Part shown: one piece after another, positions 52,793 through 61,944 of the stretch | How the letters are laid out: every line of letters begins with the position of its first letter | Numbering within the stretch: position 1 is the stretch's first letter | DNA from: Cohnella cholangitidis | Lineage (GTDB): Bacteria; Bacillota; Bacilli; Paenibacillales; Paenibacillaceae | DNA length: 64,000 bases | Assembly: GCF_014107495.1 (NCBI RefSeq) | Contig: NZ_CP041969.1 | Location: 6,063,501-6,127,500 of the forward strand | Direction of reading: 5' to 3' | Notes under the pieces: model-generated | Told to the model about the DNA's origin: nothing | The model's input: the letters and a program-made list of their open reading frames with translations, nothing else | Database searches by the model: none | Program-made: the position numbers and the translations under genes

Positions 52793-54697
52793 ATGGGTAT
52801 CATTCGTCCCCTCGACGAACATTTAGCGAATCAGATCGCGGCAGGCGAGGTGGTCGAACGGCCGGCCTCCGTCCTGAAGGAATTGATCGAGAACGCCGTG
52901 GACGCCGGCGCGACGAGAATCGACGTGTCCGCGGAGGAAGGCGGCTTGCAGCTGTTGCGGGTTGCGGACGACGGCGGCGGCATTCAGCCGGACGACGTCC
53001 TGCTTGCTTTCCAGCGTCATGCGACGAGTAAAATCTCGACGGGCAAAGATCTGTTCCAGATCGCTACCTTAGGGTTCCGGGGAGAAGCATTGCCAAGTAT
53101 CGCGGCTGTCGCCAAGGTGAAATGCGTAAGCGCAACGGATGACAGCGGATTAGGCCGACTGCTTGAGATCGAAGGAGGCGCTATTCTCGCCAATCGGGAG
53201 ACGAGCGCGCCGAAGGGCACGGAGATGGTCGTTAAAGATTTGTTCTATAATACGCCCGCCAGACTTAAATACATGAAGACGATTCAGACGGAGCTGGGAC
53301 ATCTGTCCGATGTCGTTTACCGGCAAGCGCTTGCTCGTCCCGACATCGCGTTCACGTTTTCCCATAACGGCAACATCCTGCTGCGCACGCCGGGCAACGG
53401 CGATCTTCGCCAAGTGGTAGCGGCGATTTACGGAACGGCTTCGGCGAAAGCGATGCTCGAAGTGCAAGACGAAAGTCCGGACTACTCTCTGAACGGGCTA
53501 ACCGCCATGCCGATCGAAACGCGGGCGAATCGCAATGCGGTGACCGTGCTGGTCAATGGCCGATACGTTCGCAGCCAAGCCGTCGTTCAGCCGCTCATGC
53601 AAGCCTACCATACTTTGTTGCCGTTGCACCGTTTCCCGCTCACGGTTATAGAGCTGAAGATGCATCCAAGCCTGGTGGACGTCAACGTACATCCCGCCAA
53701 GCTTGAAGTAAGATTCAGCAAAGAGAACGAGCTGCGCTCCTTCGTGGAAAGCGCGATTAAAAAGGCGCTGAGCTCGGAAGCCTATATCCCGTCGGGCGCC
53801 GCGACGCGCACGCCCAAATCGCATACATGGGTTCAGGACCAGATCCGTTTTCAAGTTCCCGCGGAGGCGGCTGCTTCAACGCAACCGGTCGTTGCGGAAC
53901 CCGAGTCGGAGTACCGGGTTTCAACGCCGAATCCCTCTAGTCCTGCTTTTCCCGCTAGGAGCGAACTTGCTTCGCCGGCAGGACGAACCGCCAGTTATAA
54001 CTCGGAGAGAGCCGCTTCGGTCCGTTGGACGGAGAAGCCCGTCGCGGAAAAAATCCCCGAACAAGTATGGGAACGGGCATTCGCTCAGCCCGATCGCAAG
54101 CCTCAAGCGCCGGAGTTTCCGGAACTGAGCTGGATCGGGCAGTTGCACGGCACGTACATCGTCGCCCAGAATCCGACGGGATTGTACTTAATCGATCAAC
54201 ATGCCGCCCATGAGCGGATTCACTACGAATTTTACTATGATAAATTCGGGCGACCCGAGGAAGCGAGCCAAGAGCTGCTTCTACCGGTTACGCTGGAGTT
54301 CGCGCCGGACGAAGGCACGGTTCTGCGCGGACGAATGGCAGCATTCCAAAGCGCGGGCGTATACATGGAGGATTTCGGCGGCAATACCTTTATTATACGT
54401 GCCGTTCCGCATTGGTTTCCCGGCGGCGACGAAGCCGCGATCGTGCGCGAAATGGCGGAATGGGTCATTCAAGAGCGCAGCGTCGACTTGCATGCCTTGA
54501 GAGAGAAGGCGGCGATTATGTGCTCGTGCAAAGCCTCCATCAAAGCCAATCAAGCGCTCACGAGAGAGTCCGGCGAGAAGCTGCTGGAACGATTGGCCGC
54601 ATGCCGGCAGCCGTACACTTGCCCTCACGGACGTCCGATCGTCGTAAGCTTCAGCACGTACGAGCTCGAAAAAATGTTTAAGCGGGTGACGTCTTGA
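52793..54697 (+). CDS. mutL: DNA mismatch repair protein MutL
   Basis: The protein has 634 residues starting behind AAGGAAGGAG. GHKL ATPase motifs are QIAAGEVVERPASV, ENAVDAGATRID and TLGFRGEALPS. The linker from about 345 to 440 is Pro/Ala-rich. The C-terminal endonuclease-type domain has LIDQHAAHERIHYE (DQHA-x2-E-x4-E), CSCKASIKA and CPHGRP, so it should nick DNA like B. subtilis MutL. Confidence 0.97.
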   Translation: MGIIRPLDEHLANQIAAGEVVERPASVLKELIENAVDAGATRIDVSAEEGGLQLLRVADDGGGIQPDDVLLAFQRHATSKISTGKDLFQIATLGFRGEALPSIAAVAKVKCVSATDDSGLGRLLEIEGGAILANRETSAPKGTEMVVKDLFYNTPARLKYMKTIQTELGHLSDVVYRQALARPDIAFTFSHNGNILLRTPGNGDLRQVVAAIYGTASAKAMLEVQDESPDYSLNGLTAMPIETRANRNAVTVLVNGRYVRSQAVVQPLMQAYHTLLPLHRFPLTVIELKMHPSLVDVNVHPAKLEVRFSKENELRSFVESAIKKALSSEAYIPSGAATRTPKSHTWVQDQIRFQVPAEAAASTQPVVAEPESEYRVSTPNPSSPAFPARSELASPAGRTASYNSERAASVRWTEKPVAEKIPEQVWERAFAQPDRKPQAPEFPELSWIGQLHGTYIVAQNPTGLYLIDQHAAHERIHYEFYYDKFGRPEEASQELLLPVTLEFAPDEGTVLRGRMAAFQSAGVYMEDFGGNTFIIRAVPHWFPGGDEAAIVREMAEWVIQERSVDLHALREKAAIMCSCKASIKANQALTRESGEKLLERLAACRQPYTCPHGRPIVVSFSTYELEKMFKRVTS

Positions 54698-55470
54698 TCG
54701 TTACGACCTCGGAGAGCCCGTCGGCTTGCACGGTAAATCAGGCAAATCTGTTAGCTTCCGAACTGCAAGCCGCGTATGTTCCGCGCGCTAACAAAACGAT
54801 TCGCGCTTTGCGCGAGAATTGGGACGCGGATGAGATTGTCGTCGTCGGTCCCCGGGAAATCCGGCTCATGCAGGAGGGGCAGCCGCCGTTTTATTTTCAC
54901 CCGAGCATGGCGCTTGTTCGGTTAAAGAGGTTAATAGCTGGGGGCAAAGATACGCTTGTGGCGGTATCGGGAGTTATGCCCGGCGATTCGGTGCTGGATT
55001 GCACGGCGGGGTTATGCTCGGATTCCCTAGTGTTCAGCTATGCGGTTGGACAACAGGGGCAGGTCACAGCATTGGAAGCCTCGCGCCTGTTGCATGCGAT
55101 CGTGAGGGAGGGCCTTCGTACGTACGAGACGGGCATTCCCGTTATCGATCAGGCAATGAGAGCGATTCAACCCGTTCATGGACGGCATACGGAGCATCTG
55201 GCCTCTATGCGGAACAATAGCGTAGACGTCGTCTATTTCGATCCGATGTTCGAGCGCCCCGTCACGACCTCGAGCTCGATGGTTCCGCTTCGCTCCCAAG
55301 CTCTGAGAGAACCTTTGTCGGCCGATGCCGTTAGGGAGGCGATCCGCGTCGCCCGCAAGAAAGTGGTGCTTAAAGATCATCGCGACAGCGGCCGATTCGA
55401 ACGGCTGGGCTTCCGCCTAGCCCGGGTATCCGCATCGTCGGTAGCATACGGAGTGATAGATATTGAATAA
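54694..55470 (+). CDS. Class I SAM-dependent methyltransferase (RsmJ-like SAM_MT)
   Basis: The protein has 258 residues from a TTG that overlaps the end of mutL by 4 nt. PFYFHPSMALVRLKRL and then DSVLDCTAGLCSDSLVFSYA (SAM-binding glycine loop in altered form) match the PF04445 group. VDVVYFDPMFERP (DPMF/DPPY catalytic-type motif) supports this. E. coli RsmJ methylates G1516 of 16S rRNA, but Firmicutes members are uncharacterised. It sits between mutL and miaA in a tightly packed operon. Confidence 0.83.
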   Translation: MIVTTSESPSACTVNQANLLASELQAAYVPRANKTIRALRENWDADEIVVVGPREIRLMQEGQPPFYFHPSMALVRLKRLIAGGKDTLVAVSGVMPGDSVLDCTAGLCSDSLVFSYAVGQQGQVTALEASRLLHAIVREGLRTYETGIPVIDQAMRAIQPVHGRHTEHLASMRNNSVDVVYFDPMFERPVTTSSSMVPLRSQALREPLSADAVREAIRVARKKVVLKDHRDSGRFERLGFRLARVSASSVAYGVIDIE

Positions 55471-56452
55471 CGAATCGGAAGACAACCGTCCTCCGTTGCT
55501 CGTCTTGGTCGGTCCGACAGCAGTCGGCAAAACCGCGCTTAGCCTTAAGCTGGCCCAAGCTTTGAACGCGGAAATCATTAGCGGAGATTCGATGCAGGTG
55601 TATCGCGGCATGGACATCGGCACGGCTAAACTAATGCCCGAAGACCGGGAAGGAGTTCCTCATCATCTCATCGATATCTGCGAGCCTGAGCATCCTTTTT
55701 CCGTATCCGAGTTTCAAAGCTTGTGCAAGCGGCATATTCAAGATATTCATGGCAGAGGCCGGCTGCCGTTTATCGTTGGAGGGACGGGATTATACGTAGA
55801 GTCCGTTTGTTACGGATTTCAATTCCGGGACATCGGAGCGGACGAAGCGTACAGGGCGGAAATGCGCGACTTCGCGCGCGAACACGGAGCGCAGGCGTTG
55901 CACGATCGCTTGAACGCGATCGATCCGGTTACCGCGTCCAAGCTTCATCCGAACGACGAAGGCAGGGTCATAAGGGCGCTGGAAGTTTATCGTCTGACAG
56001 GCAAGCCGCTGTCCGAGTCGCAAGAGCAGAAACGCGGGGATGACAAGAAGTCTCCTTATCGGTTGTGCATCGTCGGGTTGACGATGGATCGCGCGGAATT
56101 GTACGGCCGAATCGAGCAACGCGTCGATGCCATGCTGGCGGACGGCTTGGTAGATGAAGTTCGCTCTTTGCTGGAAGTGGGCGTGCCGAGGGACTCGGTC
56201 TCTATGCGCGGACTCGGTTATAAGGAAATTGCGGCATACTTGGCTGGAGAGACGAGCTACGAGGAAGCGGTAGCCATTCTCAAGCGGGACACGAGGCATT
56301 TCGCCAAGAGGCAGCTGAGCTGGTTTCGCCACATGAAAGCGCTGGAATGGGTAGATGTTGGCGAAGCGGCAAAAAACAACGATCTTTTCCCGCGGATTTG
56401 TGCTATAATAGCAGGAAAGTTTAAGATTGATATTGAATATATTTCTTCATAA
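55463..56452 (+). CDS. miaA: tRNA dimethylallyltransferase MiaA
   Basis: The protein has 329 residues from a TTG that overlaps the preceding gene by 8 nt. The P-loop is VGPTAVGKTALS. ISGDSMQVYRGMDIGTAK, PHHLIDI and FIVGGTGLYVES are the family signatures. It transfers the dimethylallyl group to A37 of tRNAs reading UNN codons. It uses DMAPP, the product of the fni enzyme encoded 7 kb upstream. Confidence 0.97.
   Translation: MNNESEDNRPPLLVLVGPTAVGKTALSLKLAQALNAEIISGDSMQVYRGMDIGTAKLMPEDREGVPHHLIDICEPEHPFSVSEFQSLCKRHIQDIHGRGRLPFIVGGTGLYVESVCYGFQFRDIGADEAYRAEMRDFAREHGAQALHDRLNAIDPVTASKLHPNDEGRVIRALEVYRLTGKPLSESQEQKRGDDKKSPYRLCIVGLTMDRAELYGRIEQRVDAMLADGLVDEVRSLLEVGVPRDSVSMRGLGYKEIAAYLAGETSYEEAVAILKRDTRHFAKRQLSWFRHMKALEWVDVGEAAKNNDLFPRICAIIAGKFKIDIEYISS
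56401..56409 (+). promoter_or_regulatory. Extended -10 promoter for hfq inside miaA
   Basis: TGCTATAAT (56401-56409) lies within the 3' end of miaA, 72 nt before the hfq start. It would let hfq be expressed apart from the repair operon. Confidence 0.55.
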
Positions 56453-56480
56453 ATCAGAGTAGCGGTGGGGGGTACGGCCA

Positions 56481-56723
56481 ATGAACAAGTCCATTAACAT
56501 CCAGGATACATTTCTCAATCAACTTCGCAAAGACAGCATTCCGGTCACTGTTTATTTGACCAACGGGTTTCAAATTCGCGGCGTTGTCCGCGCCTTTGAC
56601 AACTTCACCATCGTGATCGATAGCGAGGGGCGCCAACAGATGGTTTACAAGCATGCGATCAGCACGTTTATGCCACAGCGCAACGTTTCCCTTATGCATC
56701 AAGAAAGCGGATCCGACAATTAA
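56481..56723 (+). CDS. hfq: RNA chaperone Hfq
   Basis: The protein has 80 residues with GGTGGGGGG upstream. Sm1 motif [20 protein letters not shown] and Sm2 [13 protein letters not shown] are intact. It forms a hexameric RNA-binding ring. The C-terminal tail is short, as in other Firmicutes. Confidence 0.97.
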   Translation: MNKSINIQDTFLNQLRKDSIPVTVYLTNGFQIRGVVRAFDNFTIVIDSEGRQQMVYKHAISTFMPQRNVSLMHQESGSDN

Positions 56724-56784
56724 TCCGAAGTCCATCGGGCAACGGGTTCGTGAAACTTTTCCAAGGTAATAAGCGTCTAACACA

Positions 56785-56840
56785 ATAGGCCGGCACCTGA
56801 GCAACCCCTCACCGGGTTGTTCTTTCTTTATGGGGCCTAT
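56785..56840 (+). terminator. Nested hairpin after hfq
   Basis: An outer stem ATAGGCC (56785-56791)/GGCCTAT (56834-56840) encloses GCAACCC (56801-56807)/GGGTTGT (56814-56820), followed by TCTTTCTTT. The inner hairpin plus T-rich tract is a plausible terminator. Confidence 0.6.
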
Positions 56841-56919
56841 CGATCCGGCTACGGGTAGAGTCGCTTATGTTGGGTAAATTAGAGAAAAGAGAGAGTACCG
56901 GATAGAAGGGGAGAATAAG

Positions 56920-59436
56920 ATGAACCAACCTGAAGTTCACAGCAATTCGGGCATAGCGGGAAGAGGGTCAAAGAACGGTAAGGTTAAAGGCAAAGGGAAA
57001 GGCAAAGGACCTCGCAAAGGAAGAAAAAAGGCTGCGCTAATCTGGCTTTTCTTCGTGGCGTTGTTCGGAATCGTTTGCGCGGTCGTCGGTTATTTGCTAG
57101 TCATCTTGAACGGCGAGCGCATTCTCAGCGCGAATATTAATAAATTGAACTTGGACCAAGCGTCGATTATCGTGGACAGCAACGACAATCAGGTAGCCAA
57201 GCTATACGTTGCCGAAGGAAATCGGGAATTCGTGCCGTTCGCTGATATTCCGAAAATCGTGCAGGACGCTTTCGTGGCGACCGAGGATAAGCGGTTCTAT
57301 GAGCATAGCGGGGTAGATTTGCTCGGGATCGGCCGAGCGCTAGTGAAAGATATTATCGCCAGAAGCGCCGTGGAAGGCGCGAGTACGATTACGCAGCAGT
57401 TGGCCAAAAACTTGTTCCTGAACGCCGACAAGACGATATTCCGCAAAGGGACGGAAGCTTCCATCGCGCTCGCTCTCGAGCAGCAGAAGAGCAAGCAGGA
57501 AATATTGGAGCTCTACCTGAATCGGATTTATTTCGGTAAAGGACAATATGGAGTCAAGACGGCGGCGAAATACTATTTCGGCGTGTCCGATCTCGATAAG
57601 CTGAAGTTATGGCAAGTGGCTACATTGGCCGGTATCCCCAAAGCTCCGGGCGTATATAATCCGATCTCCAATCCGGAGAAATCGATGGAGCGCAGAGCCG
57701 TCGTGCTGAAATTGATGTTCGACCAAGGATTGATAACGGAAGAAGAGAAGGAAGCCGCGGCAAAGGTCGTATACAAGGCGACGGCGGCAACCGGGAAGAA
57801 CGCGAAGTATTTGACTTACGTCGATTACGTCGTGGACGAAGCGGTGGAAAGAACCGGCCTAACCGAGGAAGAATTGAGAAGCGCCGGTTATACCATTAAG
57901 ACGACGATAAATACGAAAGCCCAACTGGCGATGGAACAGGAGTTCGCCAACGCCGAACGGTTCGATAAGAGCGTCGACGACAAGATCGTTCAAGGATCCA
58001 TGGTCATCATGGATCAGCATGACGGCTCGTTGATCGCGATGGTCGGGGGAAGGAATTACGAGACGCAAGGCTGGAACCGCGTGACGAAGAAGCGGCAGCC
58101 CGGTTCTTCCTTCAAACCGATCATGGACTACGGTCCGGCTATCGAGACGGGAGACTACTTCCCTTGGTCCCTCGTGCAGGACGAGAAAAAATGTTACGGA
58201 GACTACTGTCCTTCGAACACGAACGGCTACAAGGGAGCTATTCCGATGAAAGAAGCGATCAAGGAGTCCCGCAACGTGTCCGCGGTTTGGTTGCTTAATG
58301 AAATCGGAATCGGAAAAGGAATGGATTTCGCGGAGAAACTCGGCATAGATCTGGAAAAAGAAGACCGTAACCTCTCATCGGCGTTAGGCGGATTATACCG
58401 CGGCGTTACCCCTCTCCAAATGGCAAGAGCATACGGTGCTTTCGCGAACGGAGGGAAGCTGCAGGATCCGCACAGTATACTGGAAATCGTCAACAGCTCG
58501 GGAAAATCCATTTATAAGTACGACGATTCCAACGTCAAGCGGGTCATGGACGAGAAAACCGCTTACTACGTGACCGACTTGCTTAAAGGAGTCGTCCAGA
58601 AGGGCGGTACCGGAGTAAGAGCGGCTATCAGCGGCCGTACGGTCGCCGGTAAGACGGGGACGACGCAGGCCGGCATTCCGGGCTACAAGACGAGCAAGAA
58701 CCGCGACGCCTGGTTCGTCGGGTTTACGCCGGAGTGGACGGCCGCGGTATGGATGGGATACGACGAAACCGACAAGCAGCACTTGCTGGATTCCAGCAGC
58801 AGCAAATCCGCGCAATTGTTTTCGGCGGTCATGTCCAAGGCGCTGGAAGGCGTCAAACGCCAAAGCTTCCCCGTTCCTGCCGACATGCAGGAAGATGAGG
58901 AAGAACCTACGCTTCCGGGCGTGAGCGGGCTAATGGCCTCCTACTCGCCGGAGTTGATCACGGTTGAATTGATGTGGGGACCAGTCGAGGGCAAAGATAT
59001 TACCTACAAGGTCTACCGCAAAGGCAATGACGAGGCGGAGTTCAGGCTGTTGGCGGAAACGGCGGAACCCGCGTACGACGATCTTGCCATATTGCCGGAT
59101 CAGACGTTCACCTATTACGTTACTGCTTATCAAGCTGACAAGAAGCTGGAAAGCGAGCCTTCCGAGCAAGTCACGGTCACGATTACGAGCGGCATGGAAG
59201 TCACGCCTCCTCCCGGAGAGGGGGACGGGGAGAACATCCCGCCGGATCAATCCGGGGAACCTGGCGAAGCCACGGAGCCGCCTCCGATCGAGATCGAGGT
59301 TCCGGGCGAATCTCCTTCCCTGACGCCGCCGCCAACGGAGAGTCCGTCGGAGACCCCTTCGCCATCTCCTTCTCCCAACGAGAACGCAGTGACGCAGTCA
59401 GAAGAGGTCCCCGTACAAAACTCCGCGCAGCCATGA
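56920..59436 (+). CDS. Class A penicillin-binding protein (PBP1A family)
   Basis: The protein has 838 residues. A short Lys/Gly-rich cytoplasmic N-terminus (about 1-40) is followed by a TM (about 41-65). The GT51 transglycosylase has EDKRFYEHSGVD and STITQQLAKNLFL. The transpeptidase has the SxxK motif in QPGSSFKP, SRN in ESRNVSAVW and KTGTTQ. A fibronectin III-like domain (about 675-755) and a Pro/Glu/Ser-rich tail end the protein. It polymerises and cross-links peptidoglycan. The start at 56920 has AAGGGGAG upstream. Confidence 0.96.
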   Translation: MNQPEVHSNSGIAGRGSKNGKVKGKGKGKGPRKGRKKAALIWLFFVALFGIVCAVVGYLLVILNGERILSANINKLNLDQASIIVDSNDNQVAKLYVAEGNREFVPFADIPKIVQDAFVATEDKRFYEHSGVDLLGIGRALVKDIIARSAVEGASTITQQLAKNLFLNADKTIFRKGTEASIALALEQQKSKQEILELYLNRIYFGKGQYGVKTAAKYYFGVSDLDKLKLWQVATLAGIPKAPGVYNPISNPEKSMERRAVVLKLMFDQGLITEEEKEAAAKVVYKATAATGKNAKYLTYVDYVVDEAVERTGLTEEELRSAGYTIKTTINTKAQLAMEQEFANAERFDKSVDDKIVQGSMVIMDQHDGSLIAMVGGRNYETQGWNRVTKKRQPGSSFKPIMDYGPAIETGDYFPWSLVQDEKKCYGDYCPSNTNGYKGAIPMKEAIKESRNVSAVWLLNEIGIGKGMDFAEKLGIDLEKEDRNLSSALGGLYRGVTPLQMARAYGAFANGGKLQDPHSILEIVNSSGKSIYKYDDSNVKRVMDEKTAYYVTDLLKGVVQKGGTGVRAAISGRTVAGKTGTTQAGIPGYKTSKNRDAWFVGFTPEWTAAVWMGYDETDKQHLLDSSSSKSAQLFSAVMSKALEGVKRQSFPVPADMQEDEEEPTLPGVSGLMASYSPELITVELMWGPVEGKDITYKVYRKGNDEAEFRLLAETAEPAYDDLAILPDQTFTYYVTAYQADKKLESEPSEQVTVTITSGMEVTPPPGEGDGENIPPDQSGEPGEATEPPPIEIEVPGESPSLTPPPTESPSETPSPSPSPNENAVTQSEEVPVQNSAQP

Positions 59437-59453
59437 TAAACGGATAAGCAACG

Positions 59454-59489
59454 ACAAACAGCCGAACCCGGCCGGGTTCGGCTGTTTGT
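59454..59489. terminator. Perfect palindrome after PBP gene
   Basis: A fully palindromic 36-nt sequence (18-bp half-sites centred on GGCC) lies 18 nt after the stop codon. It has no long T run but is a strong stem and the probable terminator. Confidence 0.75.
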
Positions 59490-59624
59490 GTATCCGGAAG
59501 TGGAGCGGGCGGTTAGTCAACTGGTTCGCGCAGGCAAGTTGTGGTAAGCTTTGAGTATATGGAGCTGTCTATGAGGCAGCAATGGGTCACATACTATCGT
59601 TGGACGGACGGAAAGGAATTGCCT

Positions 59625-60185
59625 ATGAAACGTAAATTTTCGGATCGGGCCAATTGGCGGCGAATCTTAAAGAAAAGCTACGCTTGCATCCCTATGGAAG
59701 AGCCTCAGTTCAGAGGTTTCGTCACTTTATATCGCATCCATGAGCTGAGGGATCCATTGTGGAAGGAATACAACGGCCGTAAAATGTGCTTGGCCGATCG
59801 CGGTTATTTGTGGATGCAGCATTTTCCGCGCGGAGAGCATTTCGTGGTCACCACGATGTTCGATGACAAGGGACAGGTCGTTCAGTGGTATATCGATATT
59901 TGCAAAATCCAAGGGCTTACGGATCAGCAGGTGCCGTGGTTCGATGATTTGTTTCTGGACATCGTCGTTCTGCCGACGGGAGAGAAGCTTCTGCTTGACG
60001 AGGATGAGCTGGAAGAGGCGCTCGACGAGGGGCAGATCACTCCCCGAGATTCAGCGATGGCGCAGAAAACGGCTAGACGTTTAATGGAGTTAATTAATCA
60101 CAATAAATTTCCGTATTTCGACCTGAGCTTGACGCATCGTAAACAGTTGCTCGACAAGCTAGGGTGGGAGAAAGGAACCGTTTAA
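59625..60185 (+). CDS. DUF402 family protein
   Basis: The protein has 186 residues from the ATG at 59625 with GGAAAGGA 7 nt upstream. GYLWMQHFPRGEHFVVTTMF, QVVQWYIDICK, WFDDLFLDIVVLPTGE and LLDEDELEEALDEGQIT are typical of DUF402 (FomD-like) proteins. Those characterised act on phosphoric anhydride or nucleotide substrates with divalent metals. Its stop overlaps the next gene's start. Confidence 0.9.
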   Translation: MKRKFSDRANWRRILKKSYACIPMEEPQFRGFVTLYRIHELRDPLWKEYNGRKMCLADRGYLWMQHFPRGEHFVVTTMFDDKGQVVQWYIDICKIQGLTDQQVPWFDDLFLDIVVLPTGEKLLLDEDELEEALDEGQITPRDSAMAQKTARRLMELINHNKFPYFDLSLTHRKQLLDKLGWEKGTV

Positions 60186-60853
60186 TGAACGGATTTGCCA
60201 AAGGTAAAGGATACCCAACGTCATTGATCTATGCTGTTCCCAAACGGCGTCCGAGGTGGCTGAAGTGGACATTATGGTTAGTTTTGGCAGGTGCGATCGC
60301 GCTTCTCGCGTGGTGCTCGATTTTGTATTATTGGATTACCCGATTCGAAGGAACGCCGGCTCCGGGTACTCCTATTCAAGCAGACGTAGGCATCGTGCTT
60401 GGAGCCACTTTGTGGAACGACGAGCCAAGCCCGGGCCTGAAGGAAAGGTTGGATCACGCGCTCGCCTTGTATCGATCCGGATCGTTCAAGAGCTTCATCG
60501 TGACCGGCGGATTGGACGCCAACGGGGCGACGATTACAGAGGCGGAAGGAATGCGCAACTATTTGATCGGACAGGGGGTGCCTGCGGGCGCAATCCTGAT
60601 GGACTCGCTGTCCAGGAGCACATACGAGAATCTGGTCTTCGCGCAACGAATCATGGAAGATCATGATTGGAAGTCCGCCGTCATCGTGACCCACGACTAT
60701 CATGGATCCAGAGCGGCCGATATCGCCGAGAAGGTGGGATATCATCCCGTTCAAGTCAGCATAACGAAATCCAAAGTGTTAAAGATGTCTTACCATGAAA
60801 CCCGCGAAGTACTTGCCTATACGAAATGGCTCGCCACTAAGCTCTTCCTATGA
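60185..60853 (+). CDS. YdcF/SanA/ElyC family (DUF218) membrane-anchored protein
   Basis: The protein has 222 residues; its ATG overlaps the DUF402 stop (TAATG). One TM segment (about 32-54) precedes the DUF218 domain, which shows QADVGIVLGATLWNDEPSPG, IVTGGLD, EAEGMRNYLIGQGVP, STYENLVFAQRIM and VTHDYHGSRAADIAEKVG. Family members act on cell-envelope precursors or bind SAM; the exact role is unknown. It is co-transcribed with the DUF402 gene. Confidence 0.9.
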   Translation: MNGFAKGKGYPTSLIYAVPKRRPRWLKWTLWLVLAGAIALLAWCSILYYWITRFEGTPAPGTPIQADVGIVLGATLWNDEPSPGLKERLDHALALYRSGSFKSFIVTGGLDANGATITEAEGMRNYLIGQGVPAGAILMDSLSRSTYENLVFAQRIMEDHDWKSAVIVTHDYHGSRAADIAEKVGYHPVQVSITKSKVLKMSYHETREVLAYTKWLATKLFL

Positions 60854-60927
60854 CTAGGGATCGGACGAACGGAATACATTGGTATTGCGGCATATTCGTC
60901 GACACAAGCCATATGGGGTGAAGCTTG

Positions 60928-61914
60928 ATGAACGCTAAAGCGAGCACGTCGGACGCAAGGGAAGCTTCGGCCGCGCAGAAAAGGCCCTCCCGCCAGATCA
61001 ACGTGATTTTGCGTAATTCGGAACACGATTCGGCGCCCGGAACCGCGAATGCGGCGGATGTTTCGGGAAGCTCGAAAACGTTGCCTCAATCCGGTCCATG
61101 GGCGGAATGGCGGAAGGAGCTCGACCGGATGGTCGGGTTAGACAACATTAAGGAGCTTGTGTACGAAATATACGCTTTGCTGCAGATTATGCAGTATCGT
61201 CAGGATGCCAGTTTGCAAGCCCACGCTCACGTCTACCATATGATTTTCAAAGGAAATCCCGGTACGGGCAAAACGACCGTAGCGAGGCTGCTCGCTAAGC
61301 TGTTTCAGAGTATGGGGCTGCTTGCGAAAGGACATCTCGTAGAAGTGGAAAGAGCGGATCTCGTCGGGGAATACATCGGGCATACGGCTCAGAAGACAAG
61401 GGAATTGGTTAAAAAATCGCTGGGCGGCGTATTGTTCGTAGACGAAGCCTATAGTCTGGCCCGAGGCGGCGAGAAGGACTTCGGCAAGGAAGCGATCGAT
61501 ACGTTAGTGAAAGCGATGGAAGATTATAAAAATCAGTTCGTGCTCATCCTTGCGGGTTATACGCTGGAGATTGAGACGTTCTTAATGACGAATCCGGGAC
61601 TTCCTTCCCGATTTCCGATCCAGATGGAGTTTCCCGATTACTCGGTCGATCAGCTTGTGCAGATCGCCGAAGGCATGACGAAAGAAAGAGATTACACGTT
61701 GATGCCCCAATCCCTGTTCAAGCTGCGCCAGTTGCTCGTTCAGGAGAAGGCGGATTCGGAATACGATTTCAGCAATGCCAGATACGTCCGCAACGTTTTG
61801 GAGCGGGCCATTCGCAATCAAGCGGTTCGGCTCTTGTCCCAATACCCGGTTCAATCTCCCGGGCGGTCTGAGCTGATGGCGATTCGCCCAGAGGATATTC
61901 GTAATTTGACATAG
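60928..61914 (+). CDS. spoVK: Stage V sporulation protein K-like AAA+ ATPase
   Basis: The protein has 328 residues. The ATG at 60928 follows GGGGTGAA closely. The first 60 residues are low-complexity. The CbxX/CfqX-type AAA+ core has Walker A GNPGTGKTTVARLLAK, GEYIGHTAQKTRELVKKSLG, Walker B GGVLFVDEAYSLARGG and sensor/arginine region NPGLPSRFPIQMEF. In Bacillus SpoVK is needed for late sporulation. The order hfq, spoVK, hflX, ynbB is the Bacillales one, with four genes inserted after hfq here. Confidence 0.93.
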   Translation: MNAKASTSDAREASAAQKRPSRQINVILRNSEHDSAPGTANAADVSGSSKTLPQSGPWAEWRKELDRMVGLDNIKELVYEIYALLQIMQYRQDASLQAHAHVYHMIFKGNPGTGKTTVARLLAKLFQSMGLLAKGHLVEVERADLVGEYIGHTAQKTRELVKKSLGGVLFVDEAYSLARGGEKDFGKEAIDTLVKAMEDYKNQFVLILAGYTLEIETFLMTNPGLPSRFPIQMEFPDYSVDQLVQIAEGMTKERDYTLMPQSLFKLRQLLVQEKADSEYDFSNARYVRNVLERAIRNQAVRLLSQYPVQSPGRSELMAIRPEDIRNLT

Positions 61915-61944
61915 CGCTAACCGCAATGAGAAAGAGGGTTATGA